From DASSUW01 sp963806395 (GTDB lineage: Bacteria > Actinomycetota > Thermoleophilia > Solirubrobacterales > Solirubrobacteraceae): a DNA stretch of 64,000 nucleotides. The notes beneath the pieces were generated by a model that saw nothing but the letters and a program-made list of their open reading frames with translations, had not been told where the DNA came from and ran no database searches. Below are positions 24,330 through 32,801 of this stretch, in pieces (within the stretch, counting starts at the first letter, position 1; the number at the start of each line of letters is the position of its first letter). The stretch is from NCBI GenBank assembly GCA_963806395.1, contig CAWDYI010000011.1:1-64000 (forward strand), written 5' to 3'. The position numbers and the translations under genes were made by a program.

Positions 24330-25748
24330 TCAGGTCGAGCGTCCCTGGCGCCGTAGCAGCACGAGCGCGACCAGCGACGCGACAACGGACGCCGCGAGCA
24401 CGCTGGCGGCGGAGCGTTCGACGGCCGCGGCGTCGCTGAAGGCCAGACGGGCGATCAGGAGGCTGACGGTGTAACCGATCGCTCCGAGGACGGCCACGGG
24501 AAACATGTCGGCCCACGTGACGTCGTCCGGGAGCGTCCCGAAGCCGAAGCGAACGGCCACTCGCGCGGCGCCGTAGATGCCGATGACCTTGCCGATGAGG
24601 AGTCCGGCGAAGACGCCCACCGCGATGCGGTCGCTCACCGCATCGCCCGCTGCCGCCAGGGTGATCCCCGTGGCGGCCAGCGCGAAGACGGGGACCGCGA
24701 ACCCGGCTGAGATGGGGTGGAGGCGATGCTCGAGCCGCTCGCTCGCGGAATGGTCCTCACCGGCGCGCGGGCGCACCGGCGTCAGGAGACCGAGCAGGAT
24801 CCCGGCGACTGTGGCATGGATGCCGCTCGCGTGGATGCAGATCCAGGTCGCCAACGCCAGCGTCCACAGCAGCCACGCCCGATCGGCGCCGATGCGGAAC
24901 GCCACCCAATACATCCCGCCCAGCGCTAGGCCGCCGGCGAGCCAGAGCAGCGAGAGGTCGCTGGTGAAGAGGACGGCGATGAGCGTGATGGCCAGTAGGT
25001 CGTCGACGACGGCGACCGAGAGCAGGATGACCCGGACGCCTGAAGGGAGCGCCGCGCCTGCCAACGCGAGCACACCCAGCGCGAAGGCGATGTCGGTTGC
25101 CACCGGGATCGCCCATGCTCCTCCCTCGGTCGCCGCGCCGCGCGACACCGCGAGGACGACGAGCGCCGGCACGACCATGCCGCCGACAGCTGCGAAGATG
25201 GGCAATGTCGCGGCGCGGCGATCCGCCAGCTCGCCCACCGTCATCTCGCGTTTGAGCTCCATGCCGGCGATGAAGAAGAAGAGCGCCAGCAGGCCGTCGG
25301 CAGCCCAGTCGCCAAGGGTCAGATCGAGGTGCAGCCAGCTCGGCCCGAGCGACGTCTGCGTCTCCCAGACCGCGTGATAGGAGTCCCCGGCGATGTTGGC
25401 CCACACCAACGCGAGCGCCGTGGCGGCCAGCAGGATCTTGCCGCCGACGGTCTCCTGACGCAGGAACTCGGCGAAGTCCTCCGCTTGGTCCGCGACGAAG
25501 GACCGGACGGGCTGTGGCGTTGGGGTGGCCTGCGACAGAGCGGACGACTCCTGGAATCTGGGCAGCGGGGCGCGAGCGCCGACCAGGCTTGCCGGCTCAC
25601 CGACAGTCAGGCTACCGGCGGTGGGGCCCGAACGCGGGGTGTGACGGTTCGCTCCGCAGCCTCGTGGTGTCCGCACGCATGACGAAACGGCACTACACTC
25701 CCGCGCCTGGTGTGCCGGGAAGCCTGGTCGGCGAGCTGAGTCGACCAT
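24330..25748 (-). CDS. nhaA: NhaA-type Na+/H+ antiporter
   Basis: A 472-residue antiporter of the NhaA family. The core begins 'EFLRQETVGGKILLAATALA' and contains the hallmark Asp-Asp pair in 'SVAVVDDLLAITLIAVLF' and 'PVATDIAFALGVLALAG', about 11 helices. It expels Na+ or Li+ in exchange for protons. The ATG at 25748 is chosen for its GGAGGGG Shine-Dalgarno; this leaves an unusual 90-residue N-terminal extension rich in Arg, Pro and Cys with no family match, so an internal GTG at 25676 remains possible. It is divergent from another ion transporter. Confidence 0.9.
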   Translation of the reverse strand: MVDSARRPGFPAHQARECSAVSSCVRTPRGCGANRHTPRSGPTAGSLTVGEPASLVGARAPLPRFQESSALSQATPTPQPVRSFVADQAEDFAEFLRQETVGGKILLAATALALVWANIAGDSYHAVWETQTSLGPSWLHLDLTLGDWAADGLLALFFFIAGMELKREMTVGELADRRAATLPIFAAVGGMVVPALVVLAVSRGAATEGGAWAIPVATDIAFALGVLALAGAALPSGVRVILLSVAVVDDLLAITLIAVLFTSDLSLLWLAGGLALGGMYWVAFRIGADRAWLLWTLALATWICIHASGIHATVAGILLGLLTPVRPRAGEDHSASERLEHRLHPISAGFAVPVFALAATGITLAAAGDAVSDRIAVGVFAGLLIGKVIGIYGAARVAVRFGFGTLPDDVTWADMFPVAVLGAIGYTVSLLIARLAFSDAAAVERSAASVLAASVVASLVALVLLRRQGRST

Positions 25749-25790
25749 GGCCGCACCCCTCCACATCCTTCCAGCGCACGCCGTCTGACC

Positions 25791-27044
25791 GTGGCACTCG
25801 CGGTCATCCTCTTCATCGTCGCACTGGGCGTGATCGCGACCGAGCGGGTGCATCGCACCAAGGTCGCGCTGGCCGGTGCGGTCCTGATGCTGCTCACGCA
25901 GACGATCGACCAGGAGCAGGCGTTCGAGGCGATCGACTGGAACACGATCGGGCTGCTGGCCGGGATGATGCTGATGGTCAAGGTGACCGAGCCGACCGGC
26001 GCCTATACCTGGCTCGCGATCAGGGCGGGCCAGCTCTCGAAGGGGCGTCCGTTGGCCGTCGTGTGGTCGCTGGCGGCCACCACCGCTGTGTTATCGGCGT
26101 TCCTGGACAACCTGACGACGATCCTGCTGGTGGTGCCGATCACCTTCCTGCTGGCGGACGCGTTGGACATCGATCCGATCCCGCTCGTCGTGATCGAGAT
26201 CCTGGTGTCGAACATCGGCGGTACGGCGACGCTGATCGGCGACCCGCCCAACATCCTGATCGCCGGCGCGACCGGCCTCTCGTTCGTGGCGTTCATCACG
26301 AACCTGGCGCCGGTGGTCTTGGTGACGTTCGCGGTTGTCACCACTGGGCTGTACTTCGTCTTCCGTGGCGGATTGCAGGTCGCGCCCGAGGCTCGCGCTC
26401 GGGTGATGGAGCTGGACGCCGCGCGGTCGATCGAAGATGTGGACGAGCTCAAGCGCACCGTCCCCGTGCTGGTCGGGACGATCCTGCTCTTCTTCGCGCA
26501 CCAGGCGCTCCATCTCGAGCCCGCGACCGTCGCCATGACCGGCGCGACGGTGATGCTGTTCGTGAGCCGTCAGCGGCTGGAGGACGCGCTTGCCGGAATC
26601 GAGTGGCCGACACTGTTCTTCTTCGTCGGACTGTTCGTCATGGTCGGCGCCCTGGAGGAGACGGGGGCGATCGACGAGGTCGCCCAGGGGATCGCGTCAC
26701 TGACGGCAGGCGACCGGACCGCGGAGCTGCTCGGCATCGCGTGGGCCTCGGCACTGGGCTCGGGCGTGGTCGACAACATCCCGTTCACCGCCGCGATGAT
26801 CCCGGTGGTCGAATCGCTGCAGGGCGACGGCGGGGACGACGCCTACTGGTGGGCGCTTGCGCTGGGCGCCTGCTTCGGCGGCAACGCCACGCTGATCGCC
26901 GCCGCCGCCAACGTCGCGGCCGCTGGGATGGCGGCACGCGCCGGCCGTCCGATCGGCTTCGTGTACTTCCTGAAGATCGGCATACCGGTCACCCTCGTCT
27001 CGATGATCATCGCCACCGCCTACATTGCCCTGAGGTACCTCTGA
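25791..27044 (+). CDS. ArsB/NhaD (ion transporter superfamily) permease
   Basis: A 417-residue membrane protein of the ArsB/NhaD group with about 11 helices. Two inverted repeats are seen: 'LSAFLDNLTTILLVVPITFL' with 'SNIGGTATLIGDPPNILIAG' in the first half, and 'SGVVDNIPFTAAMIPVV' with 'ACFGGNATLIAAAANV' in the second, the paired Asp-Asn and Gly-Asn-x-Thr helix breaks that form the substrate site. It probably moves Na+/H+ or an oxyanion. GTG 25791 has no Shine-Dalgarno. The stop is coupled (TGATG) to a CBS-domain gene. Confidence 0.87.
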   Translation: MALAVILFIVALGVIATERVHRTKVALAGAVLMLLTQTIDQEQAFEAIDWNTIGLLAGMMLMVKVTEPTGAYTWLAIRAGQLSKGRPLAVVWSLAATTAVLSAFLDNLTTILLVVPITFLLADALDIDPIPLVVIEILVSNIGGTATLIGDPPNILIAGATGLSFVAFITNLAPVVLVTFAVVTTGLYFVFRGGLQVAPEARARVMELDAARSIEDVDELKRTVPVLVGTILLFFAHQALHLEPATVAMTGATVMLFVSRQRLEDALAGIEWPTLFFFVGLFVMVGALEETGAIDEVAQGIASLTAGDRTAELLGIAWASALGSGVVDNIPFTAAMIPVVESLQGDGGDDAYWWALALGACFGGNATLIAAAANVAAAGMAARAGRPIGFVYFLKIGIPVTLVSMIIATAYIALRYL

Positions 27045-27505
27045 TGAGCCCGCGCACCGTCACCGACCCGCTCCTACGCGAAACCCCGATCCTCCGCGTG
27101 ACGGACACCGTCGCCGACGCGACACGCTCGCTTCTTGACACTGCGCTACCAGCGTTGCCCGTGGCCGACGAGCGCGAGCGGCTCTTCGGCGTCTTCGGAG
27201 AGCGCGAGTTCCTGGGCGCGGTGTTCCCGGGATACCTGAAAGAGCTCAAGTACGCCGGCATGATCAAGCGCGGCCTCGAGGACGCCCTGGAGAAGCGGCA
27301 GCAGTGCCGAGTCGAACCCGTCCGCGCGTATGTGAACACGGAGCACGTCGATGTCGGCACCGACTTCTCGGACGCGCAGGTGGCAGAGATCTTCCTGCAC
27401 CACCGGGTCCTGATCGTGCCCGTCGCCGATGACGGCAGGGTCGTCGGCGTGATCACGCGAGCGGACTTCTTCCGCTCGGTCGCCGAGCGCTTCCTATCGG
27501 TCTGA
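27044..27505 (+). CDS. CBS-domain protein coupled to the permease
   Basis: A 153-residue protein made of two CBS motifs (about residues 8-60 and 88-150), the second ending 'DDGRVVGVITRADFFRSVAE'. CBS pairs bind adenosine nucleotides and gate partner transporters or enzymes. A segment between the motifs ('YLKELKYAGMIKRGLEDALE') is helical and charged. The ATG overlaps the permease stop (TGATG), so a regulatory partnership with that ArsB/NhaD-type transporter is likely. A GC hairpin follows immediately. Confidence 0.85.
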   Translation: MSPRTVTDPLLRETPILRVTDTVADATRSLLDTALPALPVADERERLFGVFGEREFLGAVFPGYLKELKYAGMIKRGLEDALEKRQQCRVEPVRAYVNTEHVDVGTDFSDAQVAEIFLHHRVLIVPVADDGRVVGVITRADFFRSVAERFLSV

Positions 27506-27524
27506 CGCCCACGGCCCGTGGGCG
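27506..27524 (+). terminator. GC hairpin after the transporter-CBS operon
   Basis: CGCCCACGG-C-CCGTGGGCG, a perfect inverted repeat directly after the TGA of the CBS gene. It has no U-run, but its position fits a terminator or RNA 3'-end stabiliser. Confidence 0.5.
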
Positions 27525-27593
27525 GTTCGCCGCGCCACGCGTCAGTTCACCGACGGCTGGGCGGCTGCCGGAGGTGTCGGCAGGATGCCTGAG

Positions 27594-30041
27594 CTACTCG
27601 CCGCGGTGCGCGTGTGAGGCGTCGCGGCGCGGGACCTTGGTGGCGAAGCGGGAGGGCTTCGTGGCGACCGTCGGGTTGTCGATCTCGCCGAGGCGGTCGA
27701 TCAGCTTGATCCACTGGTCGGGCTTGAGCACCGCGTCGATCTCCTTCGACGCGCGCGGGTTCTGGCCGTAGAGCGGGCGCCAGCCGACGTGGATGTGGTC
27801 GTCATGGTCGCCCATGGCGTACGTGTTGTCCGCGCTTCCGAAGGTCATCAGGGAGATGATCTGGTGCGGCTTCATCGTGCCCTGGAGCTTCAGCAGCGCC
27901 TGGATCGTCACGTCCGTGATCGAGCCGGCGCCCTGCGTGGCGGGCGTGATCACGATGCCGTTGATCGCTGCGATGTCCACGGCCGTGCCCGTCGTGTGCT
28001 CGGACACGTTGCCGGAGCTCGTCAGGTTGCCGTGGCCGCACTTGAGCGAGGTGACCGTGGGCTTCAGGCCCGAGCTGGCGAGGTACATCAGTGTCGCGAG
28101 CACGCGGCGGTCGATCTGGCCCGAGCGGATGTCGGCCTGGCCGCAGCCGTAGACCTGGATCCGCTTGTCGGCGAGCACGCGGCGCACGAGCTGCTCCTTG
28201 CTGAGCAGCAGCAGCTGGCCGATCGAGGGGTTCTCCGCGTCGGCGCCGAAGAAGGGATTCTTGCCCTTGGCGCGGTAGATCGCCGTGGACTCGAGCAGCT
28301 TCCAGCCGTCGAGGATCGGCTTCGGGTCGATGCGCGGGGCGCCGGAGCCGGCGGGCCTGATCTCGAACAGCATGTGCGGCGCGTCCGTGGCCTCCTTGGC
28401 GGCCAGGCGGCCGAGGATCGTGCCGCCGATGACACGCGAGCCCTTCTTGAGCGCCTTCGGCTGGAAGTCGCGGGCGTTGAAGCCGAGCGGGGCGTCCTGG
28501 GTCGCCTCGTCGCCGGTCTCGGCGAGCTGGACGTCGCCACCGGCCGTGCGGGCGGCGGGGCGTGCCGGGTGCGCGAACAGCCGCTCCTTGGTGGGGAGCG
28601 CGGCGGTCGCGGGGGCGGGCGCCGGGGCGGCCGGCTTGGCGGCGCGCTTGACGGCGGCGCGCTTGCGGGCGGGGAGGTCGGTGTTCGACGCGGGGCGGGC
28701 GGGCCGGGCGTCGCGCTCGGGCGCCTTGGCGGCCCTGTTGCGGCGCGTCGTGCGGTTCTTCGGCGCCGGGTAGGTGCGCGAGACCTCGCCGAGCTGGGCG
28801 TACGTGTACGTGTTGCCGTAGACGTCCTGCAGCGTCACGAAGTTGCCGAGCCGCTTGGTCTTGCCGAGCTTGACGACGCGACCGTCGTTGACGGCGATCA
28901 CCGGCGCCTTGGCGCGGGAGTAGATCTTGATGCCGCGGCGGGCGCTGTCGGGCTCCACGACCATCGCGGCGTTGCCCTGGCGCACCTTGTTGCCCTTCTT
29001 GTTCAGCTGGCCGGCGTAGGTGGACTTCGCGTGGATCGGGAACCGGCCCTGCGTAAGGCCGGTGAGCGAGCCGACGAGATCGCTCGGCAGGCCGCCGATG
29101 ACCTGGGCGCGCATCAGCACCGAGTCGACGTACCAATTGGCGTGGTTGTAGGCGAAGACGGCGCGGCGGATGTCCGTATCGGCGCCTGCGGCGCGCAGAT
29201 ACCGGGCTGCGGCGAAGATCGCGTCGACCGGGTTGAACGGGTCCTTGACGCCGTCGCCGTTGGCGTCCACGCCGTAGGCGGCCCACGTGGGGGGCATGAA
29301 CTGCATCCAGCCGAGCGCGCCGGCGGAGGAGATGTTCAGGTTGCGGCCGTAATCGGTCTCGATCTCGTTGATCGCGGCCAGAACCTCCCAGCGCACGCCG
29401 TACTGCATGCCGGCGGCCTGGTAGATGGGGAGGAGGAAGGGCGGGATCCGGAACTTGTCGATGAAGAAGTTCGGCACACCGACGCGAGCGGCACCCGGAA
29501 CCGCGAGCGAGTAGCCCGGGTTCGACGGCGCGGGTGACCCATCCGGGTTCGTCAGCGTCGGAGTCGGTGCGGCGACCGGATTGTGCTGTTCGTCACGAAG
29601 TGCCTCACACTCTCTAGCTGAGGTAGAGAGTGAGTTCTTACCGGTCCGACCCTCGCAGCTGTTCGCGTCGCCGACGCCGGCGTTCGAGTTGCGCCGATGC
29701 TTGCGCTCGGGCGTCGCCGTCGCGGTTGCGGTCGCCGTGGCGGCCGGCGTGCCCGTGGCGGCGGGCGTCGCGGTGCCCGTGGCCGTGGGGAGCGGCGCCG
29801 TGGTGCTGGCGGGCGAGGCGAAGGGCGTGGGCGTCGCGTCGTCGGCCGGGGTCGAGCTGGGAGCCGGCGATGCGGTCTCCGCCGGGGCGCTCGTGGCCGT
29901 GGGCGCAGGCGACGTGATCGGCTCTGGCGTGGCCGCCACCGTGGGCTCAGGTGTCGGCGCCTGGGCGGGCGTGGCCGTGCCGAGCACCGCTGCGTACATG
30001 GCAGCAGCGGCAAGGCCGGCGATGAAGACGCGCCGCATCAT
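27594..30041 (-). CDS. Secreted cell-wall hydrolase: transglycosylase, M23-like, M15-like
   Basis: An 815-residue exported protein. A signal peptide (residues 1-27) is followed by a low-complexity Pro/Thr/Ala linker to about residue 115. A lytic transglycosylase domain (about 180-340) has the catalytic Glu at about 228 in 'EIETDYGRN' and 'SSAGALGWMQFMPPTWAAYG'. A peptidase M23-like lobe (about 375-640) keeps 'NDGRVVKLG' and 'GNTYTYAQLGEV' but has Gln where the metal His is expected, so it looks non-catalytic and perhaps wall-binding. A C-terminal M15-like carboxypeptidase has H682 and D689 in 'SEHTTGTAVDIA' and H749/H751 in 'DDHIHVGW'. Start at the first of two adjacent ATGs. The combination suggests glycan-strand and stem-peptide cleavage by one enzyme. 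Confidence 0.87.
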   Translation of the reverse strand: MMRRVFIAGLAAAAMYAAVLGTATPAQAPTPEPTVAATPEPITSPAPTATSAPAETASPAPSSTPADDATPTPFASPASTTAPLPTATGTATPAATGTPAATATATATATPERKHRRNSNAGVGDANSCEGRTGKNSLSTSARECEALRDEQHNPVAAPTPTLTNPDGSPAPSNPGYSLAVPGAARVGVPNFFIDKFRIPPFLLPIYQAAGMQYGVRWEVLAAINEIETDYGRNLNISSAGALGWMQFMPPTWAAYGVDANGDGVKDPFNPVDAIFAAARYLRAAGADTDIRRAVFAYNHANWYVDSVLMRAQVIGGLPSDLVGSLTGLTQGRFPIHAKSTYAGQLNKKGNKVRQGNAAMVVEPDSARRGIKIYSRAKAPVIAVNDGRVVKLGKTKRLGNFVTLQDVYGNTYTYAQLGEVSRTYPAPKNRTTRRNRAAKAPERDARPARPASNTDLPARKRAAVKRAAKPAAPAPAPATAALPTKERLFAHPARPAARTAGGDVQLAETGDEATQDAPLGFNARDFQPKALKKGSRVIGGTILGRLAAKEATDAPHMLFEIRPAGSGAPRIDPKPILDGWKLLESTAIYRAKGKNPFFGADAENPSIGQLLLLSKEQLVRRVLADKRIQVYGCGQADIRSGQIDRRVLATLMYLASSGLKPTVTSLKCGHGNLTSSGNVSEHTTGTAVDIAAINGIVITPATQGAGSITDVTIQALLKLQGTMKPHQIISLMTFGSADNTYAMGDHDDHIHVGWRPLYGQNPRASKEIDAVLKPDQWIKLIDRLGEIDNPTVATKPSRFATKVPRRDASHAHRGE
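29608..29632. repeat. AT-richer inverted repeat inside the hydrolase gene
   Basis: CACTCTCTA-GCTGAGG-TAGAGAGTG, a perfect 9-bp stem with a 7-nt loop, within a patch of lower GC encoding a Ser/Glu/Cys-rich insert between the linker and the transglycosylase domain. It may be a small inserted element or chance. Confidence 0.4.
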
Positions 30042-30216
30042 GAGATGGGCGCGCACACGCGCGGGGGGAGGAGGAGGATGATGGCCGTCACAGGAAGAGG
30101 CGAAGAAAGGTCCCGACACACAGAACGTCGGCAGAGGAGGGACCGGTCTTGAGGCTGGGGCGTAGGGTCGCGGCCCTACTCGCAAGACATCAACCTAAGG
30201 CTGAGGGTCAGCTCTA

Positions 30217-30294
30217 AGGGGTCTGACCCCTATTTGGGTGCCCTAAGGGATGTGCCCCTACCGGTGTGCCCGAACCGGCGCTGCCCTAACCGGG
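30217..30294. repeat. Array of five degenerate 14-15-bp repeats
   Basis: The 284-bp gap between the wall hydrolase and the GNAT gene holds units of the form (c/g)TG-[A/C]CCC(C)TA(A), starting near 30223, 30238, 30252, 30266 and 30281, spaced 14-15 bp. The first unit is part of the palindrome AGGGGTC-T-GACCCCT (30217-30231). It may be a regulator-binding array. The rest of the gap holds no gene that I can see. Confidence 0.45.
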
Positions 30295-30313
30295 ATCCGA
30301 CCTTGAGGCTGGA

Positions 30314-30319
30314 TAACGT
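30314..30319 (+). promoter_or_regulatory. Candidate -10 (TAACGT), leaderless
   Basis: TAACGT lies 6 nt before the GTG at 30326; no Shine-Dalgarno. Confidence 0.45.
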
Positions 30320-30325
30320 GGCGAT

Positions 30326-30838
30326 GTGGCCCCGCCAACGCTCCGCCCGGCGACAGTCGAAGACGTTCCCGTCATAGCGGAGACCGTGAAACAGGGCTTC
30401 GACACGTACCGGGAGTTCGCGCCGCGCGGCTGGTCGCCGCCGGAGGAGCCGATCGAGCGCAGCAAGATCGCCGAACGGCTCCCGCAGCCGGACACGTGGT
30501 GCCTGATCGCGCACGACGGCGCCGTTCCGGCCGGCCACGTGGCGCTGCACCCCGCCCGGGAGCAGACCGAGCAGCGCGCGCCGATCCCCGGCCTCGCGCA
30601 CCTGTGGATGCTGTTCGTGCGCGAGCCGTGGTGGGGCAGCGGTCTCGCGCCGCGGCTGCTCGCGCTCTCGGTCGAGGTCGCCGCCGCCCGCCGCTACGAC
30701 ACGATGCGGCTCTACACGCCCGCGGGTCACGCCCGCGCGCGCGCGTTCTACGGGCGCGAGGGCTGGGCGACCGTCGGCGAACCCAAGTACGAGGCGATGC
30801 TCGGCCTCGATCTCGTCGAGTACCGCCGGTCGTTCTGA
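30326..30838 (+). CDS. GNAT-family N-acetyltransferase
   Basis: A 170-residue acetyl-CoA-dependent acetyltransferase. It begins 'TLRPATVEDVPVIAETVKQG', the usual beta1-alpha1 of the fold, and has 'LAHLWMLFVREPWWGSGLAP' as motif A with the Q/RxxGxG-like acetyl-CoA loop (here WWGSGLA), then 'MRLYTPAGHARARAFYGREG' as motif B. Substrate (amine or protein N-terminus) unknown. GTG start with a leaderless -10 six bases upstream. It is followed at 36 bp by an FUSC-like membrane protein, possibly co-transcribed. Confidence 0.87.
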   Translation: MAPPTLRPATVEDVPVIAETVKQGFDTYREFAPRGWSPPEEPIERSKIAERLPQPDTWCLIAHDGAVPAGHVALHPAREQTEQRAPIPGLAHLWMLFVREPWWGSGLAPRLLALSVEVAAARRYDTMRLYTPAGHARARAFYGREGWATVGEPKYEAMLGLDLVEYRRSF

Positions 30839-30874
30839 GCCCACCGGAATCGACGTGCCAGGATCAGAGCGTCC

Positions 30875-32050
30875 ATGCCGCGCCTGCGAGACCGCGAGCC
30901 CCGCCAGTTCGCCGACCGAGCCGCGCCGCTGATCGAGGAGGCGGCCGAGCGGTCGCGCGTCTCCATGCGCACCCGGCTCGACCGGCTCCGGCTCTCGTGG
31001 CGCTCGATCCTCCAGGCGGGCGTCGCATCCGCCGCCGCGTGGCTGATCGCGACCGAGGTGCTCGGGCACGTGGCGCCGTTCTTCGCGCCGGTGTCGGCGA
31101 TCATCACGCTCGGGCTGACGATCTCCCAGCGCGGGCGGCGCGCGGTGGAGCTCGCGATCGGCGTCGCGGTCGGCATCGCCGTCGGTGACCTGCTCGTGCT
31201 GGTGATCGGCGTCGGCCCGGCGCAGCTGGCGCTCGTGGTCATGCTGGCGATGTCACTCGCGATCTTCCTCGGCAGCGGCCAGATGCTCGCGACGCAGGCC
31301 GCGGTCTCGGCGGCGCTCGTGGCGACCCTGCAGCCGCCGACGGACGGCATCACGTTCACGCGCTTCCTCGACGCGCTGGTGGGCGGCTCGGTGGCGCTGA
31401 TCGTGAGCGGGCTCGTGCTGCCTGCCGACCCGATGGCGATCGTCCGCCGCGCCGCGCGTCCGCTGCTCGAGGAGCTGGCGGCCACGCTCGACGACATCGC
31501 CGGCGCGATCGTCGAGCGCAACCGCGACCTCGCCGAGCGGGCGCTGCTGCGGGCCCGTGGGATCGACGAGCTGAGCGACACCTTCGCCGAGGCGGTCGGC
31601 GTGAGTCGCGACATGACCCGCTTCGCACCGACCCGGCGGCGGCAGCGCGGGCGCATCGACAACTACGCCGACGCTGCCGCCCGGATCGATCTCGCGGTCC
31701 GCAACGTGCGCGTGCTCGCGCGCGGCATGATCCGCGCCATCCGGCTCGACGAGAACGTGCCGCCCCAGACCGCCGACGCGGTCCGTCACCTCGCGAGGGC
31801 GGTGCGCGAGTTCGCCGAGGCGCTCGAGAACCCGGACCGGATCGACGCCGTCCGCGACGGCGCGCTACGCGCCGCCGCTACCGCCACGCTGGTGCTCGAG
31901 AACACGGGCAACCTGTCGGTCAGCGTGATCGTCGGTCAGGTGCGCTCGACCGCCAACGACCTGCTCGCCGCCACCGGGATGAGCGCGGACGAGGCGACGG
32001 AGGAGATCCTGCGGGCGGTGCAGGAGGCGGCTGATGCATCGGAGGCGTGA
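30875..32050 (+). CDS. FUSC-family aromatic-acid-exporter-like membrane protein
   Basis: A 391-residue protein. Residues about 45-195 contain five or six hydrophobic helices of the FUSC/YccS type ('AAWLIATEVLGHVAPFFAPV', 'SAIITLGLTISQRGRRAVE', 'GVAVGIAVGDLLVLVIG', 'GGSVALIVSGLVLPADP'); the Arg-rich 'QRGRRAVELAIGVAVG' is the conserved inter-helix loop. The C-terminal half is a long soluble helical domain ('IDELSDTFAEAVGVSRDMTR'). Relatives export aromatic acids or act in envelope stress. Specific role not assignable. Confidence 0.82.
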   Translation: MPRLRDREPRQFADRAAPLIEEAAERSRVSMRTRLDRLRLSWRSILQAGVASAAAWLIATEVLGHVAPFFAPVSAIITLGLTISQRGRRAVELAIGVAVGIAVGDLLVLVIGVGPAQLALVVMLAMSLAIFLGSGQMLATQAAVSAALVATLQPPTDGITFTRFLDALVGGSVALIVSGLVLPADPMAIVRRAARPLLEELAATLDDIAGAIVERNRDLAERALLRARGIDELSDTFAEAVGVSRDMTRFAPTRRRQRGRIDNYADAAARIDLAVRNVRVLARGMIRAIRLDENVPPQTADAVRHLARAVREFAEALENPDRIDAVRDGALRAAATATLVLENTGNLSVSVIVGQVRSTANDLLAATGMSADEATEEILRAVQEAADASEA

Positions 32051-32054
32051 GGTG

Positions 32055-32801
32055 TCACACCTGGCAGACGGGACACCAGTACGTCGTCCGCCCGCCGATC
32101 GTCGCGCGCTGTAGCTCCGCTCCGCAGCGCGGGCACCGCCCACCGCGCCGGCGGTGCGGGTTCAGCCGGCCGGTGTGCGCACCACCGCGGGCGGTCGCGT
32201 CGCGGAGCGCGCTGCGCACGGCGCGGCGCAGGACGTCGAGCTCCTCCACCGACAGCTCGCCGGCGACGCGCCGGGGGTCGAGGCGCGCGCGCCAGAGGAT
32301 CTCGTCCGCCAGCAGGTTCCCGACGCCGGATATCACGCCCTGGTCGAGCAGCCGCGCCTTCACCGGCGCCCCGCTGCGCCCGAAGCGCGTGCGGAACGCG
32401 TCGCGCCCCACCTCGGCGGCGTCCGGCCCGACGTGCGAGAAGTCCGGCTCGAGCATCGCGCGGCCGAGCCGGCGCTTGTCGTGCAGCGCCAGCCGGCCGC
32501 CGTCCGCGAACTCGAGCGCGAAACGGTCCCAGTTGCGCGGCGCGGGCGCCTCGTCGACGGTGATCCGCCCGGCCATGCCGAGGTGCAGACCGAGGTCGGG
32601 ACCGCCGTCGGTCTCCGCCCACAGGAACTTCCCGCGCCGGTGGGTCGAGGTCAGGTGCCGGCCGACGAGTGCGGCCGCCATCTCACCCGGCGCGTGCGGG
32701 CGGCAGACGTACGTGTCGCGATCGTCGACCGCGACGATCTCGCGGCCGACCACGCGCTCGACCTGCTGCCGCGCCCGCTCGGCCTCCGGGAGCTCGGGCA
32801 C
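32055..32801 (-). CDS. Fpg/Nei-family DNA glycosylase
   Basis: A 248-residue base-excision repair enzyme. The GTG start gives the mandatory N-terminus 'PELPEAE' after Met removal: the catalytic Pro and Glu. The beta-hairpin Lys is in 'HRRGKFLWAE', the H2TH region is 'GVISGVGNLLADEILWRARL', and a C-terminal zinc finger has four Cys ('CPRCGAEL' and 'CPVCQ'). It removes oxidised purines or pyrimidines with lyase activity; whether it is Fpg or a Nei paralogue cannot be decided. The start overlaps the LysE gene stop by one base (TAGTG). Confidence 0.9.
   Translation of the reverse strand: MPELPEAERARQQVERVVGREIVAVDDRDTYVCRPHAPGEMAAALVGRHLTSTHRRGKFLWAETDGGPDLGLHLGMAGRITVDEAPAPRNWDRFALEFADGGRLALHDKRRLGRAMLEPDFSHVGPDAAEVGRDAFRTRFGRSGAPVKARLLDQGVISGVGNLLADEILWRARLDPRRVAGELSVEELDVLRRAVRSALRDATARGGAHTGRLNPHRRRGGRCPRCGAELQRATIGGRTTYWCPVCQV

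Noticed and set aside
30217..30294. CRISPR or origin iterons
   Set aside because: Units are only 14-15 bp and degenerate, without spacers or any replication gene nearby.
30042..30325. Possible c-di-AMP riboswitch before the wall hydrolase
   Set aside because: Such riboswitches do precede actinobacterial wall hydrolases, but I could not find their conserved core here; only short repeats are visible.
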